In this document: in pieces, positions 45,751 through 53,898 of the stretch
Layout of the letters: every line of letters begins with the position of its first letter
How positions within the stretch are numbered: position 1 is the stretch's first letter
Translations under genes and position numbers: made by a program
The notes under the pieces: generated by a model
Seen by the model: only the letters and a program-made list of their open reading frames with translations
Databases searched by the model: none
Told to the model about the DNA's origin: nothing
DNA from: Paraburkholderia elongata
GTDB taxonomy: Bacteria > Pseudomonadota > Gammaproteobacteria > Burkholderiales > Burkholderiaceae
Assembly (NCBI RefSeq): GCF_013177735.1
Contig: NZ_WOEZ01000042.1
Location: 1-53,898, forward strand
Direction of reading: 5' to 3'
Length of the DNA: 53,898 nt

Positions 45751-47652
45751 ATGCGCCTCGCCTCTTTGGTCTGTTTTGCTTCTCTCGGCTGGCTTGCGTG
45801 CACCCACGCGGCGAGCGCGAGCATCGCGGCCAAACTGGACGATCCCTATACCAACGAAGGCGAAACGCAGACCTTCACCGTCAACGCCGACGGCTCCTTC
45901 TCGAAGCTCGATTCGATGACGCTGCACGTGAACAACGAAGCAGGCGTCGCGCGGGTGGCGCAGCAATACGTCTGGTTCAACCGCAATATGGCGGACGTGC
46001 AGATCATCGAGGCGTATACGACCACCGCCGACGGCGTGCGTCACGACGTGCAGCCCGAGCAGATGCGCGACGTGCAGGAAGCCCGCTCGTTCGACGCGCC
46101 GATGTTCCAGGACATTCAGGAAAAAGTAATCGTGTTCCCCGCCGTCGAACCAGGCGCGCGCGTGCATCTCACCTATCGCAAGACGCAAAAGCAGCCGATC
46201 GTGCCGGGCGAGTTCAGCGACTTCACGCCGCCCGATCTCGCGCCGACCCGCAACTTCCACCTGATCTACGACCTGCCCGCCGACAAGCCGCTTTATGCCG
46301 ATGCACGCGGCTTCACCACGCTGCAACCGGTCACGCGCGACGGCCGCACACGCTACGAATATCGTTACGACAAGGCGCATTTCAGCCGGCTCGAGCGCGG
46401 CTCGATCGCATACGTATCGTATGGCGACCGGCTGATGGTCTCGACCTTTCCGGACTACGCCGCTTTCGCCGCCAGCTACAGGGCTTCCACCGCCGACGGG
46501 AGCGCACGCGACGCCGCCGTCACGCGTCTCGCGCAAAACCTCACCGCGCGTGACCACACCCCGCGCGACAAAGCCAAGACGTTGTACGACTGGGTGCGCC
46601 GCAACGTCCGCTATGTGGCGATCTATGTCGGGCGCGGCTCGGTGGTGCCGCACAGCGCAAACGCGATCCTCGCGAACCGCTACGGCGACTGCAAGGATCA
46701 CGTGGCGCTATATGGCGCGCTCCTCGACGCGGTCGGCATTCGCAATGAGCCGGCCTTGATCAGTAGCGGTTCGATCTATACGCTGCCCAGCGTGCCGGGC
46801 TACGGTGTCATCAATCACGCCATCACCTGGCTGTCGGATTTGCAGCAATACGCCGACTCGACGGCGTCGAATGTCGAATTCGGTTTTCTGCCGTCGTCCG
46901 ATATGAACCGGCCTACCGTCCTCGTGAATCAAGGGGTGGTCGCGCAAACGCCGGCCACCGAGTTGACGACACGCAGCACCAACTTGTCGATCAAGGTCGA
47001 ACCGGATGGCTCGGCGAGCTTCACGTATCGGCTGGAAGCATCGGGCGCCACAGCCGAACAGGGCCGCGCGATGTTGCGCACGCAGACGCCCGCGCAACGT
47101 GAGGACTCGATCCAGGCGGAGTTGCGCAGCGCCAACTTGCGCGGCACCGCCACGCTGACCACCAGTGACCTCAGCGTGGCCGACGGCCCGTTGACGATCA
47201 CGATGAAAGGCACGCTCGAAAGTCTCGTGGTGCCGGGCGCAGCGGCATCGATTCCGGCGCTGACAAGTCTGGCGGGCGGCTTCGAAGCGGACACCCGCTA
47301 TTGGCTCGGCGAACGGCAGCGCACACAACCGTTCGTCTGCCACAACCTGGCCTTGCATGAACGCGCGCGCATTGAATTGCCCGCGAATTTCCACGTGCTC
47401 GAGATGCCGGAAGCGAAACGAACCCAGGACCGCTTCGTCGATTTTCAGTCGCAATACACGTTCGATCCGCTCAGCAACGTGGTGACGATGACGCGCGACG
47501 GCGCCACCCATTTCGACAGCGATGTCTGCACACCCGACGACTTCGTGCAGATGCGTCCCGCGATCGAAGCGATTGGGCGCGACGTGCGCGCCGAAGTGAT
47601 CGTCAAATCGACGCTGGTGGAATCGTCGAACATGGCCTCGCAGGCGCCGTGA
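45751..47652 (+). CDS. DUF3857 / transglutaminase-like periplasmic protein
   Basis: 633 residues. Signal peptide with cleavage near THAAS (~21). N-terminal DUF3857 beta-sandwich (~40-220), then a transglutaminase-like cysteine-protease fold with Cys314 in RYGDCKDHVALY and His356 in VINHAITW, and a C-terminal beta domain. Family members are secreted or periplasmic; the enzymatic activity is usually unproven. ATG 45751 is chosen because it yields a signal peptide. A Fur-like site lies ~115 bp upstream. Confidence 0.85.
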   Translation: MRLASLVCFASLGWLACTHAASASIAAKLDDPYTNEGETQTFTVNADGSFSKLDSMTLHVNNEAGVARVAQQYVWFNRNMADVQIIEAYTTTADGVRHDVQPEQMRDVQEARSFDAPMFQDIQEKVIVFPAVEPGARVHLTYRKTQKQPIVPGEFSDFTPPDLAPTRNFHLIYDLPADKPLYADARGFTTLQPVTRDGRTRYEYRYDKAHFSRLERGSIAYVSYGDRLMVSTFPDYAAFAASYRASTADGSARDAAVTRLAQNLTARDHTPRDKAKTLYDWVRRNVRYVAIYVGRGSVVPHSANAILANRYGDCKDHVALYGALLDAVGIRNEPALISSGSIYTLPSVPGYGVINHAITWLSDLQQYADSTASNVEFGFLPSSDMNRPTVLVNQGVVAQTPATELTTRSTNLSIKVEPDGSASFTYRLEASGATAEQGRAMLRTQTPAQREDSIQAELRSANLRGTATLTTSDLSVADGPLTITMKGTLESLVVPGAAASIPALTSLAGGFEADTRYWLGERQRTQPFVCHNLALHERARIELPANFHVLEMPEAKRTQDRFVDFQSQYTFDPLSNVVTMTRDGATHFDSDVCTPDDFVQMRPAIEAIGRDVRAEVIVKSTLVESSNMASQAP

Positions 47653-47756
47653 GACATCGTCGACGTGCCGTGGCGGCGCCTTGGAGCCAACGCCCCATGT
47701 GCTGCCGCGGCATCACCTGCGGCGACCGACCGGCAAATGCGTGAAAGCGCAAACGC

Positions 47757-48785
47757 TCAAACCGGCCAGAGCGGCCCTTCCTGCATCGCGCCGAGTTGCT
47801 CGCGCAGTTCGAGGATGCGGTCTTCCCAATAGCGCTGCGTGTTGAACCACGGAAACGCCGCCGGAAACGCCGGGTCGTCCCAGCGGCGCGCGAGCCACGC
47901 CTGATAGTGAATCAGCCGCAACGTGCGCAATGCTTCGACGAGATACAGTTCGCGCGGCTCGAAGTCGCAGAAGTCTTCATAACCGGCGAGCAGATCCGCC
48001 AGCGCACGCGAAGCCTCGGCGCGCTCGCCCGGCAGCAACAGCCACAAATCCTGTACTGCCGGACCCATGCGGCTATCGTCGAAGTCGACGAAATGCGGGC
48101 CCGCGTCGGTCCACAACACATTGCTGGGATGACAATCGCCGTGCATTCGCAGCATGCGAATATCGCCGGCACGCTCGAATGCGCGTTCGACGCCTTCAAG
48201 CGCGAGATTCACCACGGCTGCCCACGCGGGCCGCACGTCGTCAGGCACGAAGCGGTGTGACAGCAGGAAGTCGCGCGGCTCGTAGCCGAACGTATTGATG
48301 TCGAGCGTCGGACGTTCGGTGTAGTTCTGGGTCTGCCCCACTGCATGGATGCGGCCGATAAAACGCCCCAGCCATTCGAGCGTGTCGCGCCGGTCCAGAT
48401 CGGGCGCGCGGCCGCCGCGGCGTTCGAAGATCGAGAAACGGAAACCGTCGAAGGTATGCAGCGTGCTGCCTTCGAAAACACGCGCGGGCACGGCCGGAAT
48501 CTCGCGCGCGGCGAGATCGGCGACAAAGGCGTGTTCTTCGAGAATCGCGGCGTCGGACCAGCGCTCGGGACGGTAGAACTTGGCGACTACGGGCGGGCCG
48601 TCTTCGACGCCCACCTGGTACACGCGGTTCTCATAGCTGTTGAGCGGCAGCATGCGACCGTCGGTGTACACACCGACGCTGCTGAGCACGCTGTCGAGCG
48701 CGTCGAGCACGATTTCCGGCTTGAGCCGGGCGAAAGGCACGGCGCTATCGGCGTCGTCCTGTGGGTCGAAATTGTCGTCGTTCAT
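47757..48785 (-). CDS. srkA: SrkA-like stress-response Ser/Thr kinase
   Basis: 342 residues, choline-kinase-like fold (YihE/RdoA). Motifs: LNSYENRVYQVGVEDGPPVV (nucleotide loop), FYRPERWS, catalytic MHGDCHPSNVLW and metal-binding HFVDFDDSRMGP. In E. coli SrkA counters toxin-mediated death under stress. Full length and all key residues present. No dsbA gene follows, unlike in E. coli. Head-to-head with nothing; the small gene at 48885 reads toward it on the same strand. Confidence 0.92.
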   Translation of the reverse strand: MNDDNFDPQDDADSAVPFARLKPEIVLDALDSVLSSVGVYTDGRMLPLNSYENRVYQVGVEDGPPVVAKFYRPERWSDAAILEEHAFVADLAAREIPAVPARVFEGSTLHTFDGFRFSIFERRGGRAPDLDRRDTLEWLGRFIGRIHAVGQTQNYTERPTLDINTFGYEPRDFLLSHRFVPDDVRPAWAAVVNLALEGVERAFERAGDIRMLRMHGDCHPSNVLWTDAGPHFVDFDDSRMGPAVQDLWLLLPGERAEASRALADLLAGYEDFCDFEPRELYLVEALRTLRLIHYQAWLARRWDDPAFPAAFPWFNTQRYWEDRILELREQLGAMQEGPLWPV

Positions 48786-48884
48786 GTCCGCATTGTGCGC
48801 CGCGCCGCCGTCAATGACGAGGGCGTCGGCTCACCTTGCGGTTGACTGCCACCTGCAACGATATGAATCGGACTCAAACCAGCG

Positions 48885-49097
48885 TCAATGCACCTGCGCG
48901 CTCGACGGGCGAACCTGCTCGCCCGTATCGATCAGATCTTCAAGGAAAAAGGGTTCAGTGTTCAGATGCTCCGATGTGCCGGGCTCGCCGGCATACCAGG
49001 CCACCATCGCCATGTCGCCGAGAATGCGCATGACGATCCCGCGCGCGCCTTGCGGCACGGCGATATGCACCGATCGGACAATGGAACCGATTTGCAT
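48885..49097 (-). CDS. Small conserved-looking protein, unknown function
   Basis: 70 residues, beginning MQIGSIVRSVHIAVPQGARG and containing GTSEHLNTEPFFLEDL. It looks like a small beta-barrel followed by a helical tail. GGGGAAAC precedes the ATG at good spacing and codon use is normal. 99 bp upstream of srkA on the same strand, so possibly co-transcribed. I do not recognise the family. Confidence 0.6.
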   Translation of the reverse strand: MQIGSIVRSVHIAVPQGARGIVMRILGDMAMVAWYAGEPGTSEHLNTEPFFLEDLIDTGEQVRPSSAQVH

Positions 49098-49512
49098 GAT
49101 GTTTCCCCGTTTCTCCTATAGCCGGCTTTATGGTTTCCTCGCCGGTCAAGGTGATGATAAAAGCGCCGCTTCGCCAATAACGTTGCGTACGCACCCAATC
49201 TGCTGCGCGTAAGACGCGTGAGAGGTTCGAGTCATTGTTCCCGATTTGCGGGGCCATGGAAAGCGCGAATTCGAGGCTGTTCGCCCGTCGTTTCGCCCTA
49301 TTCCCATTACAGCGCGCCGGGCCGATGATCTGGGCGTAAGGCGTTGTAACGAGACCATCATAAACCCAGCCGGGGCGATATATCAAAATCATGCACCGCC
49401 AGAACGACCCGCTTGATCCGTCCAGCACGCCCGCCGGCCTGCGTCGCGGCACGCGCCGTGGCTGCCGTGCGTGCCGCGCCGGCGGCGCCGGCTTTCATCG
49501 ACCTCACTAGCC
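49098..49512. promoter_or_regulatory. Region upstream of the RND pump operon
   Basis: 415 bp between divergent genes with no credible gene. It should contain the promoters of both the small gene and the pump operon. The open frames here lack ribosome sites or motifs. A local regulator gene, common beside RND pumps, is not present on this side. Confidence 0.4.
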
Positions 49513-52500
49513 ATGTGGATCGTTCGTCTGGCGCTGCGGCGCCCTTATACCTTCGTCGTGCTGGCCCTGCTTTTGCTGATCGTCGGTCCGCTGACGATCC
49601 TGCGCACGCCGACCGACATTTTCCCAAATATCGACATTCCGGTGCTGTCGGTGATCTGGTCGTACAACGGCCTGCCCGCCGACGAGATGGAAAAGCGCAT
49701 CGTGCTCAACTACGAGCGCGGGCTGTCGGTGGCGGTCAACGATATCGAGCACACCGAGTCGACCTCGCTGAACGGCATCGCTGTGGTCAAAATCTTCTTC
49801 CAGCCACATGCGAATATCGATGAAGCACTCGCCGAAGTCACCGCGCTGTCACAGGCGCAACTGCGCTCGCTGCCGCCTGGCATCAACCCGCCGTTCATCC
49901 TGCGCTACAACGCCTCGACGGTGCCGATCCTGCGCCTCGCGCTGTCGTCCGCTTCGCTCACCGAGCAGGAGCTATACGACTTCGGCAACAACTTCCTGAA
50001 GACGCAGCTCGCCACCGTGCCCGGCGCCTCTGCACCGTTACCGTACGGCGGCAAGCAGCGGCAGATCATGGTCGATATCGATTCGCGCAAGCTGCAGGAG
50101 CGCAATCTGTCGCCGATGGACGTGGTCAACGCGGTCACCGCGCAGAATCTGATCCTGCCCTCGGGCACCGCGAAAATCGGTTCGACGGAATATTCGGTGG
50201 AACTGAACGCCAGCCCGGATTCGCTCGCCGGCCTCAATAACATTCCGATCAAATCCACCTCTAACGGCACCGTCTATATCCGCGACGTGGCTCATGTGCG
50301 CGACGGCTTCCAGCCGCAGACCAACATCGTGCGCGTGAACGGCCAGCGCGCCTCCTTGCTGACCATCAACAAAAGCGGCAACACGTCCACGCTCGAAATC
50401 GTCGACCGCATCAAGAAGATGATGCCCACGCTGCGCAATCTCGTGCCGGCTTCGCTAAATATCGATCCGGTCGCCGATCAGTCGCTATTCGTGCGCGCCT
50501 CCGTGCAGGGCGTACTGCGCGAGGCGTTAATCGCCGCGTGCCTGACTGGCTTGATGATTCTGCTGTTCCTCGGCAACTGGCGCGCGACGCTGATCATCGC
50601 CGTGTCGATTCCACTGTCGATGATCACCTCGATCATTGCGCTGTCGATGCTCGGCGAAACCATCAACATCATGACGTTGGGCGGGCTCGCGCTCGCGGTC
50701 GGTATCCTGGTCGACGACGCGACCGTCGCAATCGAAAACATCAGCCATCAACTCGAACAAGGCAAGACGCTGGAGCAGGCGATTCTCGACGGCGCGCACC
50801 AGATCGCGATCCCGACGCTGGTCTCGACTCTGGCCATCTGCATCGTGTTCGTGCCGATGTTTCTGCTGACGGGCGTCGCGCACTATCTGTTCATCCCGCT
50901 CGCCGAAGCCGTGGTGTTCGCGATGCTGGCGTCCTACTTCTTCTCGCGTACGCTCGTACCGACGCTCGCGAAGTATCTGCTGCGCTATCACCACAAGCCG
51001 GCCGACCTGCATCACGCCCCCGAGCAAACACGCAATCCGTTCATGCGCGTGCACTATTCCTTCGAGCGCGGCTTCGTGCGTTTTCGCGCGCGCTATCGCG
51101 AGTTTCTCGAAGCGCGGGTCACACGGCCCGGCCTGTTCGTGACGCTGTTTCTCGTCTGCTGTGGCGCGTCGACGCTGCTGATGCCGTTTCTCGGCCGCGA
51201 TTTTTTCCCGCAAGTCGATGCGGGCACCATCGCGTTGCATCTGCGTGCCAAAACCGGCATGCGGGTCGAAGAAACCGCAGTGGTCACCGATCGCGTCGAC
51301 ACGCGAATTCGTCAGTTGATACCGCCGGGCGAGTTGCACTCGGTCATCGACAATATCGGTTTGCCGGTCTCGGGCATTAACCTCTCGTACAGCAACACCG
51401 GCACGATCGGCACCGCGGATTCGGACGTACTCATCACACTGAATCCCGATCATCATCCGAGCGCGGGCTACGTGCGCACGCTGCGCCGAACGCTCACCGA
51501 CGAATTCCCCGGCGTGCAGTTCGCCTTCCTGCCCGCGGATATCGTCAGTCAGACACTTAACTTCGGCATGCCCTCGCCGATCAACATTCAGATCGTCGGG
51601 CGCGATGTAGCCGGCAATCGCGCCTTCGCCGCGCAGTTGCTGAATCGCCTGCGCACGGTGCCGGGTCTTGCCGATGCACGCGTCCAGCAGCCCGCCGATT
51701 TGCCGCGCATCTTTATCGACGTGGACCGCACGCGCGCACAGCAAGCTGGCTTCTCGCAACGCGACATCGCGAGCGATCTGCTGATTACGCTGTCCGGCAG
51801 CCAGCAGACCACGCCGACGTTCTGGCTCAATCCGCGCAACGGCGTCAGCTACAACGTGATCACGGAAGCGCCCCAATACACGATCGATTCGTTGCAATCG
51901 CTCGCGAACATTCCGCTGAATGCCAACGGCCGCAGCAATATCCTCGGTTCGCTCGCCACGATGAAACGCGAAGCGGGCAACGCGGTGCTCACGCACTACA
52001 ACGCACAGACCACCATCGATATTTTCGGCACCGCCGACGGCCGCGATCTCGGCGGCGTATCCGACGACATCAGCAAGATCATCGACGACGCCAAGGCCGA
52101 TCTGCCCAAAACCTCGACCATCGAAGTGCGCGGCCAGGTGCAAACGATGAACGAATCGTTCTCGGGTCTCTTCGCCGGTCTCGTGTTCGCGATCCTGCTG
52201 GTGTATCTGCTGATCGTGGTGAATTTCCAGTCGTGGCTCGATCCCTTCATCATCATCACGGCGCTGCCGGGCGCGCTCGCGGGCATCGTGTGGATGCTGT
52301 TTCTCACGCACACCACACTGTCGATTCCGGCGCTGACCGGCGCGATTATGTGTATCGGCATCGCCACCGCGAACTCGATTCTCGTGATCAGCTTCGCACG
52401 CGAGCAGTTGCGCGAACACGGCGACGCGACGCGCGCGGCGATCGATGCTGGCTTCACGCGTTTCCGTCCGGTGCTGATGACGGCACTCGCGATGGTGATC

Positions 52501-52695
52501 GGCATGGTGCCGATGGCGATCGGTCTCGGCGAAGGCGGCGAGCAGAATGCGCCGCTCGGGCGCGCGGTGATCGGCGGTTTGGCGGTCGGCACGTTGGCGA
52601 CGCTGATCTTCGTGCCTGTTGTGTTTTCGATGATCTACCGGCGGCTCGCAGCGCGGCGTCAGCGTGCGGCCGAGCATGTGGTGCAAAAGCCATGA
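49513..52695 (+). CDS. RND (HAE1-type) multidrug efflux permease
   Basis: 1060 residues. N-terminal membrane helix MWIVRLALRRPYTFVVLALL, then a large periplasmic porter domain, helices 2-6 (LMILLFLGNWRATLIIA), proton-relay aspartates Asp401/Asp402 in GILVDDATVAIENI, a second porter domain, and C-terminal helices with GMVPMAIGLGEGGEQNAPLG. It exports drugs or other amphiphiles by proton antiport with an adaptor and an outer-membrane channel. ATG 49513 begins the conserved MWIVRLAL. The adaptor gene follows 85 bp downstream, the reverse of the common adaptor-first order. Confidence 0.95.
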   Translation: MWIVRLALRRPYTFVVLALLLLIVGPLTILRTPTDIFPNIDIPVLSVIWSYNGLPADEMEKRIVLNYERGLSVAVNDIEHTESTSLNGIAVVKIFFQPHANIDEALAEVTALSQAQLRSLPPGINPPFILRYNASTVPILRLALSSASLTEQELYDFGNNFLKTQLATVPGASAPLPYGGKQRQIMVDIDSRKLQERNLSPMDVVNAVTAQNLILPSGTAKIGSTEYSVELNASPDSLAGLNNIPIKSTSNGTVYIRDVAHVRDGFQPQTNIVRVNGQRASLLTINKSGNTSTLEIVDRIKKMMPTLRNLVPASLNIDPVADQSLFVRASVQGVLREALIAACLTGLMILLFLGNWRATLIIAVSIPLSMITSIIALSMLGETINIMTLGGLALAVGILVDDATVAIENISHQLEQGKTLEQAILDGAHQIAIPTLVSTLAICIVFVPMFLLTGVAHYLFIPLAEAVVFAMLASYFFSRTLVPTLAKYLLRYHHKPADLHHAPEQTRNPFMRVHYSFERGFVRFRARYREFLEARVTRPGLFVTLFLVCCGASTLLMPFLGRDFFPQVDAGTIALHLRAKTGMRVEETAVVTDRVDTRIRQLIPPGELHSVIDNIGLPVSGINLSYSNTGTIGTADSDVLITLNPDHHPSAGYVRTLRRTLTDEFPGVQFAFLPADIVSQTLNFGMPSPINIQIVGRDVAGNRAFAAQLLNRLRTVPGLADARVQQPADLPRIFIDVDRTRAQQAGFSQRDIASDLLITLSGSQQTTPTFWLNPRNGVSYNVITEAPQYTIDSLQSLANIPLNANGRSNILGSLATMKREAGNAVLTHYNAQTTIDIFGTADGRDLGGVSDDISKIIDDAKADLPKTSTIEVRGQVQTMNESFSGLFAGLVFAILLVYLLIVVNFQSWLDPFIIITALPGALAGIVWMLFLTHTTLSIPALTGAIMCIGIATANSILVISFAREQLREHGDATRAAIDAGFTRFRPVLMTALAMVIGMVPMAIGLGEGGEQNAPLGRAVIGGLAVGTLATLIFVPVVFSMIYRRLAARRQRAAEHVVQKP

Positions 52696-52780
52696 CGACT
52701 CGCGCGACGCACGCAACACGAAGCATGAAAGAACCAAGAGGCAGCCTCGACTGCCCAGGCATCCTGATAGGGGAAGGTTG

Positions 52781-53898
52781 ATGGAAGGAAAACGTCCAGA
52801 CGGATCCGACGCCACGCTCAATCCAGCGAAGAGCAAGCGTGCGCGCTGGTTGATCGTGGCAGTGGCCGTCGTGATCCTCGTACTCGCTGCGCAAGGCATC
52901 TGGTCGCGTCATGACGCGCATGCGGCACTCGAGCGCGACGCCGAGCACACCCGCCAGACGAGCGTTGAAGTCGTACGCCCGCAGAAGTCGACGGCGGGAC
53001 TCGACCTCGTGCTTCCCGGCAACGTGCAGGCGTTTCTCGACACGCCGATTTACGCACGCACCAACGGCTATCTGAAGAAGTGGTACGCGGAAATCGGCGC
53101 GCACGTCAAGAACGGCCAGTTGCTCGCGGAAATCGACACGCCCGAAGTGGACGATCAACTGCGTGCCGCCCGCGCCGATCTGGCGAATGCCGACGCCAAC
53201 TATGCGCTCGCGAAAAGCACCGCCGACCGCTGGACGGAGATGCTAAAAAGCAAATCGGTCTCGAAGCAGGAAACCGACGAGAAGGTCGGCGACATGCTCG
53301 CGAAGAAAGGCACGCTAGATGCCGCGCGCTTCAACGTGGCGCGCCTGGAGAAGACCCAATCGTTCCAGAAGGTCTACGCGCCGTTCGACGGCACGGTAAC
53401 GGCGCGCAATGTCGATGTGGGCGCGCTGATCGATGCAGGCAGTTCCGGCGGACCAGCGAAGGAGCTGTTCCATATCGCGCAGGCCGACAGATTGCGCGTG
53501 TATGTGAACGTGCCGCAGGCCTATGCGCAGCAGGTCCGTGCGCAGCAGACGGCATTTCTGACGCTGACCGAGACACCTTCCAAACACTATCCAGGGACCG
53601 TGGCGCGCACCTCGGGCGCCGTCGATCCGCAGCAACGGACCATGCTCGTCGAAGTCGATGTTGACAATCGCAACGGCGAGCTGCTGCCGGGTGCATACGC
53701 GCAAGTGCATTTCGCGTTGGGCGCAGGCGCCGCGCTGTTTACGCTGCCTGGCAACGCACTGCTGTTCCGGCCGGACGGCGTGAAAGTGGCCACCGTCGAT
53801 CCACAGCACAAAGTGAAACTGCTGCCGGTTTCGCTCGGAACGGACTTCGGCACGCGCGTGGCAATCGCATCCGGTTTGGAAGGCGATGAACAGGTGAT
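52781..53898 (+). CDS. RND periplasmic adaptor (membrane fusion protein), partial
   Basis: At least 372 residues; the 3' end is beyond the window. N-terminal membrane anchor (~22-40, RWLIVAVAVVILVLAAQGIW). Lipoyl/barrel-sandwich halves: PIYARTNGYLKKWYAEIGAH with GQLLAEIDTPEVDDQL, and YAPFDGTVTARNVDVGALID; helical hairpin between (~125-185); beta-barrel after ~200. It bridges the RND permease to an outer-membrane factor. GGGGAAGGTTG precedes the ATG. An outer-membrane factor gene may follow outside the window. Confidence 0.93.
   Translation, partial: MEGKRPDGSDATLNPAKSKRARWLIVAVAVVILVLAAQGIWSRHDAHAALERDAEHTRQTSVEVVRPQKSTAGLDLVLPGNVQAFLDTPIYARTNGYLKKWYAEIGAHVKNGQLLAEIDTPEVDDQLRAARADLANADANYALAKSTADRWTEMLKSKSVSKQETDEKVGDMLAKKGTLDAARFNVARLEKTQSFQKVYAPFDGTVTARNVDVGALIDAGSSGGPAKELFHIAQADRLRVYVNVPQAYAQQVRAQQTAFLTLTETPSKHYPGTVARTSGAVDPQQRTMLVEVDVDNRNGELLPGAYAQVHFALGAGAALFTLPGNALLFRPDGVKVATVDPQHKVKLLPVSLGTDFGTRVAIASGLEGDEQV

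Noticed and set aside
50527..52899. 790-codon open frame antisense to the RND permease
   Set aside because: Shadow of a strongly supported gene, Arg/His/Gln-rich with no domain.

Overview
The window looks like chromosomal DNA of a Paraburkholderia/Burkholderia-type betaproteobacterium. It has high GC, strongly GC-ending codons, the rsmI / yraN-diaA-BON neighbourhood, an H-NS-like 'TWSGRGKPP' protein, a HiPIP, and many two- to four-gene transcription units. The organism call is inference from gene content and style; no database was searched.

Layout. (1) About 1-6030 is the tRNA-proximal end of a genomic island. It carries a large unusual tyrosine recombinase with an internal XRE-like HTH, an AlpA-type regulator, and two tandem P4-type integrases that are close paralogues. 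The island abuts tRNA-Ala(CGC) at 6030-6105. The left end of the island is outside the window. (2) 6181-10294 is an envelope/replication housekeeping block: cytochrome c, BON lipoprotein, DiaA-like SIS protein, a yraN interrupted by an in-frame amber codon, rsmI, and rlpA. (3) 10933-17005 holds a metallo-hydrolase plus exonuclease pair, an Lrp regulator, a CDF metal exporter, an H-NS-like protein with an AT-rich upstream region, a HugZ-like protein and an MFS transporter. (4) 17263-31695 holds a repetitive lipoprotein, a JmjC/cupin protein, an orphan branched-chain amino-acid binding protein, nitronate monooxygenase, dienelactone hydrolase, amidase, HiPIP, an FAD oxidoreductase, a Lon-like AAA ATPase, a secreted protein of unknown function, an EEP-family hydrolase and ferredoxin-NADP reductase. 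(5) 32128-33631 is a soluble NarX/NarL-type two-component pair, followed by an APC permease. (6) 36293-43923 is a seven-gene molybdenum hydroxylase operon of the CoxSLM-DEG-XdhC type (form II active-site loop, AYRGAGR). (7) 44672-53898 holds a PepSY protein near a Fur-like site, a transglutaminase-like protein, an SrkA-like kinase, and an RND pump whose adaptor gene runs off the right edge.

The most unusual signal is a pair of roughly 700-800 bp long-inverted-repeat elements at 35320-36123 and 43929-44607. They contain no recognisable gene and sit in direct orientation on either side of the cox operon. Two things stand out. First, the interior of one copy is inverted relative to its own arms when compared with the other copy. 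Switch points can be bracketed to a short sequence identical in all four arms, so the interior appears to flip. Second, DNA on both sides of each copy has a mirror-image composition bias: T/G-rich and C-poor on the left, A/C-rich and G-poor on the right. This is what chronic cytosine deamination of 3' single-stranded tails would leave if the elements were recurrent breakage points. I propose these elements as fragile, invertible repeats with a mutational footprint; that mechanism is inference.
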